Shown piece after piece: positions 60,650-64,000 of a stretch of 64,000 nucleotides of DNA; positions within the stretch are counted from its first letter, which is position 1; each line of letters begins with the position of its first letter. The position numbers and the translations under genes were made by a program. This stretch comes from Darksidea phi (lineage: Eukaryota; Ascomycota; Dothideomycetes; Pleosporales; Lentitheciaceae), in assembly GCA_030770425.1 (NCBI GenBank), contig JASJFT010000154.1, forward strand, positions 44,102 through 108,101, written 5' to 3'. The notes under the pieces are model-generated. The model was not told the origin of the DNA. It made no database searches and saw only the letters and a program-made list of their open reading frames with translations.

Positions 60650-61808
60650 CGTCCCGGTTCAGCCATCGGGAGGCTTCAGAAGGAGCTCTCCATCGCGACA
60701 CTTCTAGGCTCGACAACTTTTTCTAATGACTGGAAGTACGGTATGCCGCTTAACGACCATTGGTATGAGACGTATGATTGGCGACAAGTAGAAGCGGAAC
60801 TGGACTAGCTTCCACAATTCACTACTGCGATTTCTATTGACGGGCATGAGGACTCCGCTCCTCTTCTGCCATGGCTGTGAATAAAATACTACAACTCAAT
60901 TCAGAATTGCTATAGCAGGCTAATACAGGTTATCAGGGGCCGGAAGCTTTCTCGAGGTTATCAAAATTCTACCGCTCTTGACTTCCAAAACGTTCCACGC
61001 TGTCGCCCCATCTATGCCTAATTGCGGCTTCTCACAACGGACGGCGAAGCCTGGCTTCGGGATCTTACACATGCGGAAGTCTGTCATCAGTTGATGCTGC
61101 AACTTGCTTACACACATTACGGTATGCGCCAACAAGTCGCTTTTCATGCCTCGTATAGCTTTATCCGTGTTACTATGCCTATCTTTGTCTAACATTTCGA
61201 GCTACTAGTCACCGAGTGCGGCGACTGGGGATTCCTCATCACTCGCGCAATGGGAGCTCTGTATCCCAGCCATGTCCTCGCATCATATCTGAATTTCAAC
61301 TTCACGCTACCTCCTTCACCGTTACAGACTCCTCCACTGATCTTGCAGCATCTCACCGACAGGCTCACGCTAGTTGAAAAAGTCGGACTCGAACGTACTT
61401 GGTTTGGCAAAGAGTGCTCCGGCTCCAACCGGGCCCAGAGTACTCGCGCTCGCTCACAGCGCTGTTGCCCTACTTTCCTGGATCAGTATCTATCTCAGCG
61501 GGGCAGGCGCCGATGTGAGTATTAGCCTCTACTAAGATATCGTCAGCCCCGTAGCCAGCGGCCAAGAGAGTGGAGCCATGGAATCATCCATGAAAAGGGA
61601 TACAATTCCACTGGGTTTGTCGTATTCCCCAGGGATGTGATTGCGCTGTCAAGTTCCTGGGGCAGGACGCTGGGGTCCGTAGTCTTTGAAAAGTGGCACG
61701 AAGAGGGAGGCCACTTTGCCACATATGAGAGGCCCGAGTTGCTGGTGGGTGACATCTGGAAGATGGTCAGAAACGGTGGGATTTCTCTGTCTCATGTGAG
61801 CTAGCTCA
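60650..61808 (+). pseudogene. Microsomal-type epoxide hydrolase, inactivated
   Basis: Pieces occur in the right order: RLQKELSIATL and WKYGMPL..YDWRQVEAELD of the EHN domain; a TAG at 60806; LPQFTTAISIDG; a loss at the GWPG oxyanion region, then GSFLEVIKILPLLTSK and HAVAPSMPNCGF; a frame change near 61070 into HAEVCHQLMLQLAYTHYG; a spliced-looking gap; VTECGDWGFLITRAMGALYP with the nucleophile Asp; LVEKVGLERTWF; and last FVVFPRDVIALSSSWGRTLGSVVF and EEGGHFATYERPELLVGD with the catalytic His. At least one stop, one frameshift and a missing block in the lid region make it non-functional. It would have opened an epoxide to a diol. Next to the monooxygenase it may be a lost pathway step. Confidence 0.85.
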
Positions 61809-62434
61809 CTTTGATTCAAAAATCCTACCTCAAAGCTCATGCAACCAAACGTCGGCCTCCGAAGCTTCCTGTGTATTTGATTGGGAATACCAGTAGTTTG
61901 GCTTTCTAACTGCCGTGCGCATGCACTAAGAACGCTGATGGTTGGCTAAAACCTGCAGACACCGTGCTACAACTAACAATAAGCAAGGCTCCAAGAAGCA
62001 ACTCATTCGCATGTGTTAATTACCCCTCAGTCGGCTGCTCATCGGCTTACTGGTACACAACAGACTCATAAGCCACTTTGTTAGCCGCCACCGACCCAAC
62101 CGGACTTCATCAATCGTCATACTGCTGAAGGCTGAGCGAGGCGGACGATGCATCAACGACTTAGAGGCTTTGGAATAACCCACTGAAATGGTACCTGATT
62201 CAGTTTAATCTATTGCGCGCCGTGCACTGAATCGCATGACCATCACGTATACCCAGTAGGCTGGGTGCTCCCGAGTCAGAGTTGGCCAACCACGAACTTA
62301 AATCCAGCCGCCGACTCATTCTGTCTTTAGGATCACGAACCTCTCATACATCGCACCATCCTTTTTCTAGCCGTCAGCTGCCATTCATCTGGCCTCTAGC
62401 CTGAACAGTCTTTCATCCTCGCTAGGCACAAACC
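61809..62434. promoter_or_regulatory. Upstream region of 7-TM protein C
   Basis: Non-coding stretch between the epoxide hydrolase relic and the next start. No distinct element recognised. Confidence 0.4.
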
Positions 62435-63947
62435 ATGGCCTCTCAATTCGGCAGCGCTATACCTCCTCCTCCTGGAGTGGAACCCAACTTCATCGATCCC
62501 CCGAGCCGGCAAAGGTCGGGTCTGATACAGCATACGACGTGCCTTACACTCGTCGCGATATTTGTGGCTATGCGCCTGTACACTCGTCTTCGCATCCTCA
62601 AAGTCAAGCTGGACTCTGATGATTGTTAGTCAAGCCTGAAGAGGATGAACCCGAGAATTTGCTGACCTATTATCTTCAGATCTCTGCTTATCCTCCTACG
62701 TAAGTTACCGAGCCACAAGCGGTTTGAATCGTGGACGGGCTGGGGCTAATTCAGACCGATAAGGCCTTGGATTTGACTTACTCGATTTTGAACATGACAG
62801 GTATGGATCGCTTCCCTGCAGCGTCATTGTCAGTGTGGCTGAAGGCTAACTTGGTACTAAGCGTGCTCGAAAGGGTTTGGGCGTCACATGTGGGACGTGC
62901 CAGCTAATCGCGTCCCCGAGATCTTCAAGGTACGGAGTCTTGAAACTTCGCAACGAACAGTGTTGACCATGTCCTTGACAGTATTTCATGTTCTCGGCAT
63001 ACGCGTACATCCTTCTATCAGGATGTATCAAGCTTACATTTCTGCTCTGTTATCGGCGCATCTTCTCCCTGCAATCGCGGATTAGGACCTTCATCAACCT
63101 CGGCATCGTAGTGGTGGTCAGCGTGACCGCTTCGATATTCTTCGCCAGTCTGTTTGCATGCAACCCGGTTGAAAAAGCATGGAATGCAGCAGTTCCTGGC
63201 AAATGCTTCACATTGGATATCCCTACATGGATCTCGAGTATATCAAGTGTTGTGACGGATGTATACATATTGGTGCTTCCAATAGTGCCGCTTTGGCGCC
63301 TGAACATGGCGCCAAAGAGTAAGCTCAAGGTCATGGTGGCTTTTAGTTTTGGCATAATGTATGTTCAAACCCCGATGCAGTGTTTTGTTTGATTGATTAC
63401 TGATGAGCCAATTCCAGAGCATGCGCTGCGAGTCTAGTGCGCCTGGCGATGACGCCCGTGCTTCAAAGTAGCTTGGATGGATCATGGAACATAACGACTA
63501 TTGACAAGTGGTCGTACGTCCCGTCCCATCAAGTACCCCCGTCTTACTCACAACTAATTCTATCTCAGGGGGCTTGAAGCCGACGTGGGTATTATATGCT
63601 CATGTCTGATGCTCTTGCCAGCATTCCTCAATCACCATCTCCCCGAGGGGTTCAAAGCGCTCCTGTCTCGAACTCTATCACTCATTTCTTCCAAATTGTC
63701 CAGCCTGCTACGAACAAAGAGTGCTTCGCGCAAGGACCCCGGAAATCATTGGCCGAAAAACAAGTACCGGTCAATCTTTGGGGGGAATTCGAATTCCAGC
63801 ATTGCTCCGGCAAACGAACTTGTTCTGAAGTCCGTACATATACCCAGGGACTACCGAGTCCCTACCGCTCTCACTTATAATCTTGACATCGAGATGCAAA
63901 GAGGTGGTATTCCTTTACAGTACATAGCCTATGCAAGCACTGTCTAA
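62435..63947 (+). CDS. Rhodopsin-like 7-TM membrane protein C
   Basis: Seven exons, 62435-62624, 62680-62699, 62755-62800, 62862-62929, 62982-63358, 63418-63513 and 63569-63947, make 391 residues in frame. The short exons 2-4 are the least certain. Marks of the family: RLYTRLRILKVKLDSDD (first loop), GFGRHMWDVPANRVPEIFK (second loop, typical GxGxHxWDV), KLTFLLCYRRIF, FFASLFACNPVEKAW with GKCFTLD (paired Cys), and GLEADVGIICSCLMLLPAF, the conserved last-helix block. Membrane sensor or receptor-like; role unknown. It is the third such protein in 25 kb, and differs from A and B in exon structure. Confidence 0.85.
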
Positions 63948-64000
63948 GAAGTGGGTTTTCGCATACATTTTCGGTTTGGATTTGCGCTGGGGGTGGGCCG

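Noticed and set aside
1..64000. tRNA or rRNA genes
   Set aside because: I looked for T-loop GTTCGA-type motifs with matching stems; hits such as the one near 47256 lie in coding DNA and do not fold into a tRNA.

Overview
The window is filamentous ascomycete DNA, most likely a Dothideomycete such as a member of the Pleosporales. The evidence is genes cut by short introns (about 45-65 bp, GTRNGT donors, CTAAC/CTAAT-type branch sites), fungal-only families (UstYa/DUF3328, FSH1-type hydrolase, rhodopsin-like 7-TM proteins, highly reducing PKS), a Tad/I-like LINE relic, and TA-rich tracts in which genes are broken by C-to-T type stop codons, as RIP would leave them. The species call is inference. 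Where I give exon coordinates I joined the exons by hand and checked that the total length keeps the reading frame.

Layout. 1-17.7 kb is mostly ordinary: the first exon of CAC2 at the left edge, an RWD/DUF1115-type protein, an APC-family permease, a long gene-poor stretch with short tandem repeats, a PH-domain protein, a nucleotidyltransferase-fold protein and a TDP2-like endonuclease/phosphatase-fold protein. 17.8-25 kb is a degraded island holding a LINE fragment, two MITE-like or dispersed repeats, and at least four protein-coding relics whose frames are interrupted mainly by TAG. 25-35 kb mixes intact and broken accessory genes: an intact four-exon secreted zincin, a 4CL-like acyl-CoA ligase lacking a recognisable N-terminus, the C-terminal part of a DUF3176-like protein, a frameshifted GMC oxidoreductase, an intact UstYa-family gene, and, divergent from it, a 50-residue secreted peptide gene. 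36-42.4 kb carries a second APC permease, a rhodopsin-like 7-TM protein and a GNAT acetyltransferase.

42.9-58.8 kb is a secondary-metabolite cluster. A complete 2603-residue highly reducing PKS (KS-AT-DH-MT-ER-KR-ACP, no thioesterase) is followed upstream on the same strand by an FSH1-type serine hydrolase, which is the expected trans-acting release enzyme, and a DHA2-type MFS exporter. After a TA-flanked MITE come a rhodopsin-like membrane protein and a divergently transcribed FAD monooxygenase. Beyond a 100-bp-arm foldback repeat lies a broken epoxide hydrolase, then a third rhodopsin-like protein. The likely product is a reduced, possibly C-methylated polyketide, released by the hydrolase, hydroxylated or epoxidised by the monooxygenase and exported by the MFS protein. 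If the epoxide hydrolase once belonged to the pathway, its loss would leave an epoxide or other late intermediate unprocessed. No pathway-specific transcription factor is in the window.
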